Source: Terriglobia bacterium (GTDB lineage Bacteria > Acidobacteriota > Terriglobia > JAIQFV01). Taken from it: a DNA stretch of 64,000 bases. Positions 27,670 to 38,943 of the stretch are shown here, one piece after another. The position numbers were made by a program, and so were the translations under genes. The notes beneath the pieces were generated by a model that searched no databases, was not told the origin of the DNA, and saw nothing but the letters and a program-made list of their open reading frames with translations. The DNA is taken from NCBI GenBank assembly GCA_020073085.1, contig JAIQFV010000003.1:248001-312000 (forward strand), written 5' to 3'. Within the stretch, counting starts at the first letter, position 1. Each line of letters starts with the position of its first letter.

Positions 27670-28415
27670 GAGCAGATCGAATGAAGACCGCCACCTCCCG
27701 AGGCAGTCAGGCAAGAAAAGCAGAAAATGTGCGCGCCATGTTTGGGGCCATTGCACCTCGCTATGACCTGGCCAATCACGTGCTTTCGCTTAATTTTGAC
27801 CGGCGGTGGCGTCGATTTGCAGTTCGACAAATTGTGGCGCGCCTCAATCGCCGCGACTTCGATGCGCTTGATCTTGCCTGTGGAACGGGAGACCTCACTG
27901 CCGCCCTGGGCGCGGCCACCTCCGGGCGGGTCGTGGGACTGGATTTCTGTCATCCCATGCTGGTGATCGGCGCCCACAAACTGGCCCGGCAGAATCATCG
28001 TTCCCGGATTGCTCTATATGAAGCCGACGCCCTGAATTTGCCCCTTCGGGAGGCAAGCTTTGATGCGGTCACCATCGCTTTCGGATTGAGGAATCTGGAA
28101 AACTATGAGGACGGGTTGTCGGAGATGTGCCGAGCCCTGCGGCCCGGCGGAGTCCTGGCGGTTTTGGAATTCTCCAGGCCCCGCATGCCGGGGTTTCGAC
28201 ATCTGTACCAGGTCTACTTCTCGAAGGTGCTGCCCTGGCTGGGGGCGCAGCTGAGCGGGGTGAAAGGACCCTACGACTACCTTCCGGATTCCGTATCGAA
28301 GTTTCCGACCCGGGAGGAACTCAGAGCGCTGATGGAAAAGATTGGCTTTGTCAATGTCGTCTTCTTCAATTTGACCGGCGGCATTGCGGCGCTGCATTTG
28401 GGAACGAAGGCGTAA
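27666..28415 (+). CDS. UbiE/MenG-type quinone methyltransferase
   Basis: 249 residues. The class I SAM-dependent methyltransferase core is clear: MFGAIAPRYDLANHVLSLNFDRRWRR opens the UbiE signature, then LDLACGTGDLTAAL binds SAM. LPLREASFDAVTIAFGLRN and LRPGGVLAVLEFSRPRMP are standard. It probably methylates demethylmenaquinone (MenG) or the ubiquinone precursor; the quinone type cannot be told from this window. It overlaps aroB by four bases. Confidence 0.9.
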   Translation: MRADRMKTATSRGSQARKAENVRAMFGAIAPRYDLANHVLSLNFDRRWRRFAVRQIVARLNRRDFDALDLACGTGDLTAALGAATSGRVVGLDFCHPMLVIGAHKLARQNHRSRIALYEADALNLPLREASFDAVTIAFGLRNLENYEDGLSEMCRALRPGGVLAVLEFSRPRMPGFRHLYQVYFSKVLPWLGAQLSGVKGPYDYLPDSVSKFPTREELRALMEKIGFVNVVFFNLTGGIAALHLGTKA

Positions 28416-28418
28416 GTG

Positions 28419-28617
28419 CAGTTGCCAGTTCTCAGTTCTCAGTTGTCAGTTCCCGTTTGTTAGTGTTCAAGGTCGATGGTTTTTCACTGCGTGAACTAAG
28501 TTCTAATATTGGTTCATTGGGTGACTTGCAGCACGATCTAAGTGCCCAAGGCTAATTCCTGACTACTCGCAACCGACAACTGAGAGCTGGCAACTGAGAA
28601 CTGGCAACCGGCAACTA
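28419..28617. repeat. CAGTTGCCAGTTCT repeats with 17-bp inverted arms
   Basis: Tandem degenerate CAGTTCTCAGTTGTCAGTTC units at 28419-28453 are mirrored by AACTGAGAACTGGCAACC units at 28571-28617. GTTGCCAGTTCTCAGTT at 28421-28437 is the exact reverse complement of 28592-28608. The array fills the gap between the methyltransferase and uvrB genes, ends right before the uvrB ATG, and could fold as a long stem in the uvrB leader. Confidence 0.75.
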
Positions 28618-28619
28618 CT

Positions 28620-30611
28620 ATGGATTTCAAACTCGCAACCTCATTTGTTCCCCGCGGTGACCAGGTCACGGCGATTGGCGAGCTCGTTGAGGCCCTCACC
28701 GATGGTGAAAAGCACCAGGTGTTGCTCGGGGTGACGGGCTCGGGAAAAACGTTTACCGTCGCCAAAGTCCTTGAGACGGTGAATCGTCCCACCCTCGTGC
28801 TTGCCCATAACAAGACCCTGGCGGCACAGCTCTATCACGAGTTTCGCGCCTTCTTTCCACACAATGCAGTCGAGTATTTCGTGTCGTATTACGATTACTA
28901 CCAGCCGGAGGCCTACCTGGCCGCGACCGACACTTACATCGAGAAAGAAGCCACGATCAACGAGGAGATCGACAAGCTGCGGCTGTCGGCGACCAAGTCT
29001 CTTTTCGAGCGGCGGGATTGCATCATTGTCGCTTCCGTATCCTGTATTTATGGGCTCGGATCACCGGAAGCTTATTACGGCATGTTGATGTTTCTGGAAA
29101 AGGGACAGCGCATCGCCCGAAAGGAAATCCTGCACCGACTGGTCGAGATTCTTTACGAGCGGAATGACACGGAGTTCAAGCGCGGGACCTTTCGGGTTCG
29201 CGGGGACGTGATTGAGGTCTTCACCACCTATTCCGACGATGCGCTTCGAATCGCTTTGTGGGGGGACGAGATAGAAAGTCTCTCGCGCGTGGATCCGCTG
29301 ACCGGGGCGGTTAAGGAAACCTTCATTCGGATGCCGATCTATCCGCGAACCCATTTTGTGATGCCGCGCTCCACGCTGGAGATTGCCATTGAGCGGATCC
29401 TGGCAGAAATGGAGGATTGGGTGCCGCGGCTGGAGGCCAAGGGGAAACTGATCGAGGCACAACGCTTGCGCCAGCGCACCCTCTTCGACGTCGAAATGAT
29501 ACGTGAGATCGGGTATTGCCACGGCATCGAAAACTACTCGCGCCACTTCACTGATCGGAAGCCGGGCGAGGCGCCCCCGACGCTGCTGGATTACCTTCCT
29601 CGCGACGCCGTGCTGGTTGTCGATGAAAGCCACCAGACCATCCCGCAGGTCCGCGGGATGTACCACGGCGACCGCTCCCGGAAGGAAAACCTGGTCGAGT
29701 ACGGGTTCCGCCTTCCGTCCGCCCTCGACAACCGGCCGCTCACGTTCGAGGAATTTGAAAAACGCGTGAACCAGGCCATTTATGTCTCTGCCACCCCCGG
29801 TCCCTATGAATTGACGAAGACGGGGGGAGCGTTTGTGGAGCAAGTGATACGGCCAACCGGGCTCGTGGATCCCGCGGTCGAGGTGCGCCCCGTTAAAGGG
29901 CAGATCGATGACTTAATGCACGAAATTAAACTGCGTGCCGAGAGCCGGGAGCGGGTCCTCGTGACGACCCTGACCAAGCGCATGGCGGAAGATTTGACGG
30001 AGTACCTTACGGAGACGGGGGTGCGCTGCCGTTATTTGCATTCCGACATCGAAACCCTGGATCGCATCAAGATCCTGCGAGACCTGCGAAAAGGAGAGTT
30101 TGATGCCCTGATCGGCATCAACCTGTTACGTGAGGGACTCGACCTGCCGGAGGTCTCGCTGGTGGCGATTCTCGACGCCGATAAAGAGGGATTTTTGCGT
30201 TCCTCGGGATCGCTCATCCAAACGATCGGCCGGGCAGCACGACACCTCCATGGAAAAGCCATCCTCTATGCGGATGTGAGCACGCAATCGATGGAAACTG
30301 CCATCGCGGAAACGAACCGCCGGCGGGCGATTCAGATGCGCTACAATGAAGAGAATCACATTACGCCGGAGTCCATCATCAAGCCGATCGATATGACCTT
30401 GGTGGCGATCGCCGCCGCGGACTATGTCGAGGTGGAAACCGAACTTCCTGACGAGATGTGGGTCGCTGAGCCCGAGCGGCTTGATGAACTCGTCGCCACG
30501 CTGGAGCGGCAAATGCGCGACGCCGCCAAGAAATTTGAATTTGAGAAGGCGGCGTCGTTGAGGGACCGGATTCGTGACTTGAAATCGAGAGCGGTGTCTT
30601 CTGTAATGTAA
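28620..30611 (+). CDS. uvrB: Excinuclease ABC subunit B
   Basis: 663 residues, full length. Walker A is [15 protein letters not shown] near residue 40; the beta-hairpin that clamps DNA is in [15 protein letters not shown] with [20 protein letters not shown]-like [11 protein letters not shown], helicase motif [17 protein letters not shown] and motif [11 protein letters not shown] are present. The C-terminal UVR motif ([17 protein letters not shown]) binds UvrC. It verifies damage and loads the incision complex in nucleotide excision repair. The ATG lies directly behind the inverted-repeat array and has no clear ribosome binding site. Confidence 0.96.
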   Translation: MDFKLATSFVPRGDQVTAIGELVEALTDGEKHQVLLGVTGSGKTFTVAKVLETVNRPTLVLAHNKTLAAQLYHEFRAFFPHNAVEYFVSYYDYYQPEAYLAATDTYIEKEATINEEIDKLRLSATKSLFERRDCIIVASVSCIYGLGSPEAYYGMLMFLEKGQRIARKEILHRLVEILYERNDTEFKRGTFRVRGDVIEVFTTYSDDALRIALWGDEIESLSRVDPLTGAVKETFIRMPIYPRTHFVMPRSTLEIAIERILAEMEDWVPRLEAKGKLIEAQRLRQRTLFDVEMIREIGYCHGIENYSRHFTDRKPGEAPPTLLDYLPRDAVLVVDESHQTIPQVRGMYHGDRSRKENLVEYGFRLPSALDNRPLTFEEFEKRVNQAIYVSATPGPYELTKTGGAFVEQVIRPTGLVDPAVEVRPVKGQIDDLMHEIKLRAESRERVLVTTLTKRMAEDLTEYLTETGVRCRYLHSDIETLDRIKILRDLRKGEFDALIGINLLREGLDLPEVSLVAILDADKEGFLRSSGSLIQTIGRAARHLHGKAILYADVSTQSMETAIAETNRRRAIQMRYNEENHITPESIIKPIDMTLVAIAAADYVEVETELPDEMWVAEPERLDELVATLERQMRDAAKKFEFEKAASLRDRIRDLKSRAVSSVM

Positions 30612-30720
30612 AGTTCAAAGTTCAAGAGAACCCAGTTCAAGGTTCAAAGTTCAAATGACCTAGTCCAAAGTCCAAGGTCCAAAGTCTGGAAACCCAGTTC
30701 AAAGTTCTAATTCAAAGTTA
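30610..30720. repeat. AAAGTTCAAAGTTCAAG-type tandem repeats
   Basis: About ten degenerate copies of a 7-8 base unit (AAAGTTC, then AAAGTCC/AAGGTCC) run from the uvrB stop to 30720. Unit length, variability and lack of spacers exclude CRISPR. Confidence 0.7.
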
Positions 30721-30734
30721 AAACCCCTAGTGCT

Positions 30735-30862
30735 TCTTCGGCTTTCTGGCTTCCTGCTCTCTGGCCTCTTGCCTTCGAACTCTGACTTCTGATTTCTGAC
30801 CTCTGTATTCCGGCCTCAGGCTTCTTTCTTTTCTGACGCCCGACACCCGGAACCTGACACCT
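30735..30862. repeat. CTTCTGACTTCTG/CTGGCCTC-type tandem repeats
   Basis: A pyrimidine-rich array of degenerate 9-12 base units (TCTGACTTCTGA, TTTCTGGCTTCCTG, CCTCTGT) fills the rest of the gap up to the enolase stop. The units belong to the same family as 62475-62560. Confidence 0.65.
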
Positions 30863-30867
30863 TCTCT

Positions 30868-32523
<1,656 letters not shown>

Positions 32524-33096
32524 ATGACAAAGACGTTGTACGTGTTGGTCGCCATGGTTGGCCTGACCGCCACGGTAATGTTCTACTACGAGGCGTTTTC
32601 AAATCCAAAGGAGACGACGATGAAGCTCAAGGAAGGTGATCCGGCCCCCGATTTCGAGCTCCCCTCGCAGGCCGGACAACAGATACGCTTATCCAGCTTT
32701 CAGAACAAGAAGAACGTCGTGCTCTATTTCTATCCCAAGGACAACACGCCGGGATGCACTCGGGAAGCTTGCAGTTTTCGCAACGACCTGGGGCAGTTCG
32801 CCTCGAGGGACACCGAGGTCCTCGGCGTTTCCCTGGACAGTGTTGAATCCCACCAGAAGTTTTCGCAGAAATATGGGCTGAACTTCACCTTGCTGAGTGA
32901 CCACGACCGCGTCGCCGCCACTGAATATGGGGTGATGGGAAGCTTCCTGGGGTTGAAGTATGCCCGGCGGACGACCTTCGTGATCGACAAGTCCGGCGTC
33001 ATTCGCAAGATTTTTGACAAAGTCAACGTCGGCAATCACAGCGCAGAACTGTTGGCGGCCCTCCAGAATCTCCCGGGAAGAGACGTCAAGAACTAA
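32524..33096 (+). CDS. BCP/AhpC-type peroxiredoxin with N-terminal anchor
   Basis: About 190 residues from MTKTLYVLVAMVGL. The first 30 residues form a membrane anchor or uncleaved signal (LYVLVAMVGLTATVMFYYEAF). The peroxiredoxin core has FYPKDNTPGCTREACSFRN, with peroxidatic Cys in PGCT and a resolving Cys five residues later. An internal ATG at 32620 has a better ribosome binding site (AAAGGAG, six bases away) and would give the usual 158-residue cytosolic BCP, so a shorter or dual product is possible. It reduces peroxides with thioredoxin. Its stop overlaps that of the convergent ligase gene. Confidence 0.88.
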   Translation: MTKTLYVLVAMVGLTATVMFYYEAFSNPKETTMKLKEGDPAPDFELPSQAGQQIRLSSFQNKKNVVLYFYPKDNTPGCTREACSFRNDLGQFASRDTEVLGVSLDSVESHQKFSQKYGLNFTLLSDHDRVAATEYGVMGSFLGLKYARRTTFVIDKSGVIRKIFDKVNVGNHSAELLAALQNLPGRDVKN

Positions 33097-34154
33097 CGGG
33101 TTGGCTCGATTCGGCCCTGTAATTCCTCGATAAGGCGAAACGGACGACCGCAGGGGCAGGAATCCGCCGACACACGGACCATGTCGCTCAATTCATAACG
33201 AATCAGCGGCTGGGTGTATCTAGTCAGGGCCGTAACCAGTACCCGGCTTCCCAAATCACCGGAAAGAGTGGGGCGGTTCTGCTGATCCACCACCTCCACA
33301 ATCGACAAATCTTCGTAGAGATGTAATCCCCGATGCTCGGCGCACTCCGAAGCCACGACCCCGGTCTCCGTACAGGCATACCGATCGAAGGGACGGACCT
33401 TCCAGGCAGCCTCGATGTTCTCTCGTTGGGACGTGGGCAGTACTTCGCCCCCCGTGGCGATGATCCGGGGGGAAATCCGCAGGCGGCCCGCCAATTGCTC
33501 TTCGGCCAGTAACTCAATCGCTTCGGAGAACCCCTGCAGGATCTCGGGTTGCCATGCATTGAGTCGCTCCACATTGCCCGGAAGGGCATCGTCGGGGAAC
33601 AATCGCAGGGTGGGAAACCACCAGAAATGAAAAGTAGCTGTCACCTGAGACGACATTTCAGAGGGATTGGAAGAGACGATTGCAGCGGCCCGCGCCCGGC
33701 GGAGAGGGCGGACCCGGACTCCCGCCCATTCATAAGAACGTATGGCCGATGCCAGGACGACCGCCCATTCCTTGTCATTAAAGAGGTAGACCCCGGGAGA
33801 TCCTGCGCTCCCCGAGGTGAAGCTGGCCCAGTAGCGTCCTCGATGTCTCTCCTTTTCAGGAATCCGAGCCAGATGATCCCCGATTTCCTTGAGACGAATG
33901 GAGCGATCAGTGACTAAGTCATCGAAGTTCTCCATCATCATGGATTTTGTGAGGATGGGAAGTTCCTGAAGCGACGCCTGGTACCGCCCCTTGTGGAACT
34001 CGCGATAGAACGGGGAACGGGGGTATACAAACGCTCGAAGACGATCCAAGGTTCGAGACTGGTAAGACTCCAACCGCTCCCGGTCCCAGCGCTCCCGGCG
34101 GCGTAACTCGCGCCGGAGCTTCAACAATCGAAGGAGAATTTGTGCCTTGAACAT
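33093..34154 (-). CDS. CapK/PaaK-like adenylate-forming enzyme, C-terminally truncated
   Basis: About 353 residues from MFKAQILLRL, aligned with the start of the upstream paralogue. It keeps the large domain: AFVYPRSPFYREFHKG, SFTSGSAGSPG (the phosphate-binding loop), RIIATGGEVLP, CTETGVVASECAEH and PLIRYELSDMVRV, then SCPCGRPFRLIEELQGRI. After this the paralogue continues for about 100 residues with the mobile C-terminal domain, while this copy stops after four more codons, inside the end of the convergent bcp gene. Without that domain the thioester-forming step should be impaired. It looks like a tandem duplicate damaged by deletion, though it is still open. Confidence 0.8.
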   Translation of the reverse strand: MFKAQILLRLLKLRRELRRRERWDRERLESYQSRTLDRLRAFVYPRSPFYREFHKGRYQASLQELPILTKSMMMENFDDLVTDRSIRLKEIGDHLARIPEKERHRGRYWASFTSGSAGSPGVYLFNDKEWAVVLASAIRSYEWAGVRVRPLRRARAAAIVSSNPSEMSSQVTATFHFWWFPTLRLFPDDALPGNVERLNAWQPEILQGFSEAIELLAEEQLAGRLRISPRIIATGGEVLPTSQRENIEAAWKVRPFDRYACTETGVVASECAEHRGLHLYEDLSIVEVVDQQNRPTLSGDLGSRVLVTALTRYTQPLIRYELSDMVRVSADSCPCGRPFRLIEELQGRIEPTR

Positions 34155-34250
34155 GGCCTGTTGACCCAATCCCAGCCCGCCTCGATGCGATGTTTATGCC
34201 GCGGATGACAGGGAGGGGGCACTCATCGGGGGGGTGTTCTTCCGCGTATA

Positions 34251-35621
34251 TTAGGGAGCAGGGGCCACCGATTCCTGGTCGAACGATTTGATCAGGGGAG
34301 CTTTGCCATTGGCTTCGCACAGGATTTGGGAAACTCGTTTCACGGTAATGGGCGGGGCGATGCCTCCCATGGCTGAAATCGCACCTCGCAGGGAATCCGC
34401 CAGGGCTTCATCCGAGAATCCTTCCGGCACCTTCCGCAAATGAACAATCAAACCGTCCCGCTGCTGAAGGATTTGCCACCCGGCGATGGGGAGTAGATCG
34501 ATGACTCGATGAAACACATCGGGAGGCACGGCCACCAGGCCGAGTGTCGGGGAAGGAAAGTACAGGGTCTGCTGGACACGACCATGTAATTCATCGATGA
34601 GACGGAGGGAGCGCCCGCAGGGACAAACATCAGTAGAGAGTCGGACAAGGTCACTCATTTCGTAACGAATCAGGGGCTGGGTATGTTTCGTCAGGGCGGT
34701 AATCAATACCCGGCTGCCCGATTCGCCGGGAGGGACGGGACGATTCTCCTGATCCACCACTTCCACAATCGACAGGTCCTCGTATAGGTGTAAACCATGA
34801 TGCCCGGCGCACTCCGAAGCCACGACCCCGCTCTCCCCACTGGCGTATCGATCAAAGCGACGCCCCTTCCAGGCTGCCTCGATATGTTCCACCTGGGATT
34901 TTGGCAATAGGTCTCCTCCCGTCGCGACAACGCTGGGCGATATCCGCAGCCGGCCGGCCAACTGTTCTTCCGCCAACAAAGCGATCATATAAGAAAACCC
35001 TTGAAGGATTTCCGGCTGCCATGCGTTGAGTCGTTCCACAATGCTCCGGAGAGGTTCGTTGGAGAACATTCGGAGGGTGGGGAACCACCAGAAACGAAAC
35101 GTTCCCGTTACGCGCGCCGTCATTCCAGCAGGTTTAGCCGAGATAATCGCGGCCGCCCGTGCGCGTCGCAATGGGCGAATCCTGACTCCGGCCCATTCAT
35201 AAGATCGAATGGCGGACGCCAGCACACACGCCCATTCATTGTCGTTGAAGAGGTTGATTGACGGATATCCCGCACTGCCCGAAGTCAGGCTGACCCAGTA
35301 GCGGCCTTGATATTTCTCCTCCCTGGGAAGGCGACCCAGATGAGCCCTGACTTCGTCGAGACGGATGCTGCGGTCAGTGACTAAGTCATTGAAGTTCTCC
35401 ATCAACAAGGACTTGGTAAGGATGGGAAGATCATGCAGAGGCGCTTGATGCCGACCCTTGTGAAATTCGCGATAAAAAGGAGAATGCCCGTATACAAACG
35501 TCCGAAGTCGATCCAAGGCTTGAGACTGGTAGGACTCCAACTGCTCACGGTTCCAGCGTTCCCGCCTTTTCAACTTACGGCGATGATTCAGTAAATGCAA
35601 AAGAAGCCGTGCTTTTATCAT
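34251..35621 (-). CDS. CapK/PaaK-like adenylate-forming enzyme
   Basis: 456 residues. The family is that of phenylacetate-CoA ligase and CapK-like proteins: FVYGHSPFYREFHKG, VSLTSGSAGYPS, SVVATGGDLLPKS, ASGESGVVASECAGH, PLIRYEMSDLVRL and CPCGRSLRLIDELHGR, then a C-terminal alpha/beta domain. Members activate carboxylic acids as adenylates; many lie in polysaccharide or natural-product loci with unknown substrates. The downstream gene is a close tandem copy lacking the C-terminal domain. No pathway gene nearby reveals the substrate. Confidence 0.85.
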   Translation of the reverse strand: MIKARLLLHLLNHRRKLKRRERWNREQLESYQSQALDRLRTFVYGHSPFYREFHKGRHQAPLHDLPILTKSLLMENFNDLVTDRSIRLDEVRAHLGRLPREEKYQGRYWVSLTSGSAGYPSINLFNDNEWACVLASAIRSYEWAGVRIRPLRRARAAAIISAKPAGMTARVTGTFRFWWFPTLRMFSNEPLRSIVERLNAWQPEILQGFSYMIALLAEEQLAGRLRISPSVVATGGDLLPKSQVEHIEAAWKGRRFDRYASGESGVVASECAGHHGLHLYEDLSIVEVVDQENRPVPPGESGSRVLITALTKHTQPLIRYEMSDLVRLSTDVCPCGRSLRLIDELHGRVQQTLYFPSPTLGLVAVPPDVFHRVIDLLPIAGWQILQQRDGLIVHLRKVPEGFSDEALADSLRGAISAMGGIAPPITVKRVSQILCEANGKAPLIKSFDQESVAPAP

Positions 35622-35689
35622 GGACCTTCAACAAACTTCCGATTCCTTGAGGAGCGATACCAGAAGAGACGCGCTTTCTTAAGGGGCAA

Positions 35690-36625
35690 TCACGCCACGA
35701 TGTCCTCAAACAACACAGTGGAGAGGTACCGCTCGCCGAAGCTGGGGATGATGGCGACAATCAGCTTATCCTTATTCTCCGGGCGTGCGCCCACCTTCAA
35801 CGCGCAACTTGCGATGGCGCCGGAGGAGATTCCGACAAAAATTCCTTCCTCTTTTGCCAAGCGTCGTGAGATCGCGATGGACTCATCGAGCGTCGCCCGA
35901 TAAACTTCATTGTAGAGCTTCGTGTCCAGAATGGCTGGTACGAAGCCGGCCCCGAGGCCCTGGATCTTATGAGGACCGGGGGCTCCGCCCGAAAGGACGG
36001 GTGAGGTGTCCGGTTCAACCGCTATCAACTGGACCGACGGCTTGCGTTCGCGTAAATACTTTCCAGCGCCTGTGATCGTCCCGCCAGTACCCACCCCTGC
36101 AATCATGATGTCCACCGCTCCGCCCGTGTCATCCCAGATCTCCCTGCCTGTGGTCTGATAATGAATCTCCGGGTTGGCGGGATTGTCGAACTGGTGAGTC
36201 AGAAACACCTTGGGCAGGGACCGGGCGAGTTCTTCCGCCTTGGCGATCGAGCCTTTGATTCCTTCGGTCCCCGGCGTCAAAACCAGTTCGGCACCCAACG
36301 CGCGCAACACCTTCCGGCGTTCCAGCGACATTGTCTCGGGCATCGTCAGGATGCACCGATAGCCCTTTGCCGCACACACGAATGCGAGGGCAATGCCCGT
36401 ATTGCCGCTGGTCGCCTCAATGACCACTGTCTCCTTGTCGAGGAGGCCTCGCCGTTCGGCATCTTCAATCATGGAAAGCCCGATGCGATCTTTTACGCTG
36501 GACATGGGATTCATCGATTCCAGCTTCACCACAACGTCGGCCACGGCGCCGCCTGTAATTCGATTCAGACGCACCAGTGGCGTGTTTCCAATCGTTTCAG
36601 TGATGGAGTTCTTAATGTTCGCCAT
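35690..36625 (-). CDS. cysK: Cysteine synthase A (O-acetylserine sulfhydrylase)
   Basis: About 311 residues from [20 protein letters not shown], with GGAGGAG six bases upstream. The PLP lysine is in [14 protein letters not shown], the substrate loop is [13 protein letters not shown], and the phosphate loop is [12 protein letters not shown]. It ends with [17 protein letters not shown], typical of CysK. It makes cysteine from O-acetylserine and sulfide. It stands between the ligase pair and the lut genes, with no cysE beside it. Confidence 0.95.
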   Translation of the reverse strand: MANIKNSITETIGNTPLVRLNRITGGAVADVVVKLESMNPMSSVKDRIGLSMIEDAERRGLLDKETVVIEATSGNTGIALAFVCAAKGYRCILTMPETMSLERRKVLRALGAELVLTPGTEGIKGSIAKAEELARSLPKVFLTHQFDNPANPEIHYQTTGREIWDDTGGAVDIMIAGVGTGGTITGAGKYLRERKPSVQLIAVEPDTSPVLSGGAPGPHKIQGLGAGFVPAILDTKLYNEVYRATLDESIAISRRLAKEEGIFVGISSGAIASCALKVGARPENKDKLIVAIIPSFGERYLSTVLFEDIVA

Positions 36626-36781
36626 TCGCATCTCCTCCAGAGGGTCATTCCAAGCGAGCACACCGATCGTCCCCGCCCAGACTTTCACAACGGATGAAGT
36701 GAAGCGGGTATTCTATGCAATTTCGCAAAGAACGCAACCGGAAAGAGGCCTGAGCTCAGGCACACGCACAACGAACGGACC

Positions 36782-37507
36782 TCAATCCCCCCGTTGGACC
36801 AGCATCAACACCAGCCGCAGGGGGCCATGCACACCCGTTACAAGGACCTTCTCGATATCGGCCGTGCGGCTGGGACCCGTGATGAGGGTGGTACAAGTCG
36901 GGAAACTTCCGGGGGTCAGCGACTGTGAGTCCATCCATTCATCCAGGCTGATGAAAATCTGCGATCTGACTGCCACGACCACGTGACATTCCGGCAGAAG
37001 TGAAATCGAGCGCCCCCCGAACCCGGCATGGCTAAGAACCATCGTTCCAGTCTCAGCGATCACGGCGTCGCAGCCGGTGACGCCGAGTTGACACAAGGAG
37101 AGCATCTCTCTGAGTTGGTCCGGAGGCGAAGACGTCTGTTCGTTAAGCATCAGCTTAAAATCCTGGAAATTCTGCAGTCCCGTGACCAGATTGGCCTCTT
37201 TCAAAATCGGATCTGTGCCCACCGCCAAGCGTTTATAGTGCGACTCCCGGGCCAACTGGAGAATGGCGGCCGGAAGGTTCTCCAGACCAGCCACTGTCCG
37301 AAATTCAGCGCCCAGCCGCTTCAACTCGTGGGCCAGATGCGATATCGTCGCTTCGGTGACCGCCTCCCGCAGTCTGACTTGAGGTGTCCGGCCCCGTTGC
37401 AGAGAATCGTTCGATGCGGGCGGTTCGGAAAGGGAAGAAGCCGGCACGCAGAGTTGTCTTAGTTTTGCGAGTAGAGGCTGGCGCGAGCCATCGGCTGGGA
37501 AGTTCAA
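36782..37507 (-). CDS. lutC: LutC-like lactate utilisation protein (LUD domain)
   Basis: About 241 residues from a TTG that overlaps the lutB stop (TTGA) and has AAGGAG seven bases upstream; a GTG at 37528 is also open. The LUD (DUF162) core is visible in CDAVIAETGTMVLSHAGFG, LLPECHVVVAVRSQIF and TTLITGPSRTADIEKVLVTGVHGP. In Bacillus, LutABC together oxidise L-lactate to pyruvate. It is the last gene of the lutABC order here. Confidence 0.9.
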   Translation of the reverse strand: MNFPADGSRQPLLAKLRQLCVPASSLSEPPASNDSLQRGRTPQVRLREAVTEATISHLAHELKRLGAEFRTVAGLENLPAAILQLARESHYKRLAVGTDPILKEANLVTGLQNFQDFKLMLNEQTSSPPDQLREMLSLCQLGVTGCDAVIAETGTMVLSHAGFGGRSISLLPECHVVVAVRSQIFISLDEWMDSQSLTPGSFPTCTTLITGPSRTADIEKVLVTGVHGPLRLVLMLVQRGD

Positions 37508-38901
37508 TCGATTTCTCCTTCTTCCCACAACTGGTGGAACGATTTTTCAGGTAACGGCGGAAAATCCCTCCCCGCACTCCAGCGGGGAACTCGCAGGCCT
37601 TTCCCCCGCGGAGCGAGAATCCTCTGAGCCATCCTTCCCAGCCTTCGAGTCCAGTGATACAGGACAGGCCGTTTCATCGTCGCGGTGAACATTTTCATGA
37701 TCCACCGTTCACCGCGTGAGGTCAAAGAGGAATCGACCGCACTCTTTCGGAGCCACAGAAGCATATGGTGGAGGTCAATCTTGACCGGACAGACGGCGGA
37801 GCAATTTCCACACAGGGAGGAGGCGAACGGCAACTCCTGAGCACGAGAAATACCTTGCAGTTCCGGGGTGATCACAGAGCCAATGGGGCCAGGATAAACC
37901 CATCCATAGGTGTGTCCGCCCACCCTCTGGTAAACCGGGCAGACATTGAGGCAAGCGCCGCACCGAATGCAATAAAGCGCCTCGCGGGTGTGAGGGTGTG
38001 TCAAAAGCCGGCTGCGGCCGTTGTCCAGGATAACAACATGCATTTCGTCCGGACCGTCCGCATCTCGAGCCCTTCGAGGGCCATTGAGGATCGTCACGTA
38101 GCTGGTCAGTTTTTGTCCCGTGCTGCTGCGGGCCAGGAGCTTCAGAAATACGCGCAAATCGTCCAATCGAGGGATGACTTTTTCGATTCCCATGAGGGCG
38201 ATGTGGGTGCGTGGAAGGGTCGTGCACATTCGCCCATTTCCTTCGTTGGTGATGAGCACGATGGAGCCGGTATCCGCCGCGGCAAAATTCACCCCGGTGA
38301 TCCCGATGCTGGCTTCGAGGAACTTCTCCCTCAGGACCGCTCGAGCGGCGCGGGTGAGTTCCTTCGGGTCATCGGAGAACTTGATCCCCAGTTTCTCAGA
38401 AAAAAGTTTTCCGATTTGAGTGCGGGACTTGTGCAGTGCCGGGGCCGTAATATGAGAGGGGGTCTCGCCGGCCAGTTGAATGATGAATTCACCCAGGTCG
38501 GTTTCCAGCGGATGAATTCCGGCCGCGTCCAGAGCAGCGTTCAGCCCAATCTCTTCACTGGTCATGGATTTTGCCTTTACGGCCAAAGACGCCCCCCTTT
38601 GGCGGCAGACATTCACAACGTATTCAGCAGCCTGACTCGCCGTTTCGGCCCAATAAACCTTGCAGCCGGCCTCTATGGCCTGAGTTTCAAACTGCTCCAG
38701 GTACTCCGCCAGGTGATCGATGGCTTCCGCCTTGATGGCATGCGCCGCAGCGCGCAGATCTTCCCATTCCGGAACGCCCAAAACCGCCTGCAGACGCAGG
38801 CTGGCGGAATGGGTGGTCGCTCGCCTGAGGTTTTCGCGCAAATCCCGCGCCGCCAAATTCCTCCGGGCGGCTTCTTTAAAGTTGATGGGTTGCTCTGCCA
38901 T
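37504..38901 (-). CDS. lutB: LutB-like iron-sulfur protein
   Basis: 465 residues. The N-terminal LUD domain includes VKAKSMTSEEIGLN and GVNFAAADTGSIVLITNEGN. Two 4Fe-4S clusters follow: CIRCGACLNVCP near residue 310 and CGNCSAVCP near 362. The C-terminal region is basic and helical. It is the electron-transfer subunit of the LutABC L-lactate-oxidising complex. It starts 42 bases after lutA and overlaps lutC. Confidence 0.93.
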   Translation of the reverse strand: MAEQPINFKEAARRNLAARDLRENLRRATTHSASLRLQAVLGVPEWEDLRAAAHAIKAEAIDHLAEYLEQFETQAIEAGCKVYWAETASQAAEYVVNVCRQRGASLAVKAKSMTSEEIGLNAALDAAGIHPLETDLGEFIIQLAGETPSHITAPALHKSRTQIGKLFSEKLGIKFSDDPKELTRAARAVLREKFLEASIGITGVNFAAADTGSIVLITNEGNGRMCTTLPRTHIALMGIEKVIPRLDDLRVFLKLLARSSTGQKLTSYVTILNGPRRARDADGPDEMHVVILDNGRSRLLTHPHTREALYCIRCGACLNVCPVYQRVGGHTYGWVYPGPIGSVITPELQGISRAQELPFASSLCGNCSAVCPVKIDLHHMLLWLRKSAVDSSLTSRGERWIMKMFTATMKRPVLYHWTRRLGRMAQRILAPRGKGLRVPRWSAGRDFPPLPEKSFHQLWEEGEID

Positions 38902-38943
38902 TTGCTTCGTTTCCGCAACGCGGGCAGAAGGCCCGCCTCACAA

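Noticed and set aside
30610-30862. Possible CRISPR array
   Set aside because: Units are 7-12 bases, degenerate and adjacent with no unique spacers; no cas genes.
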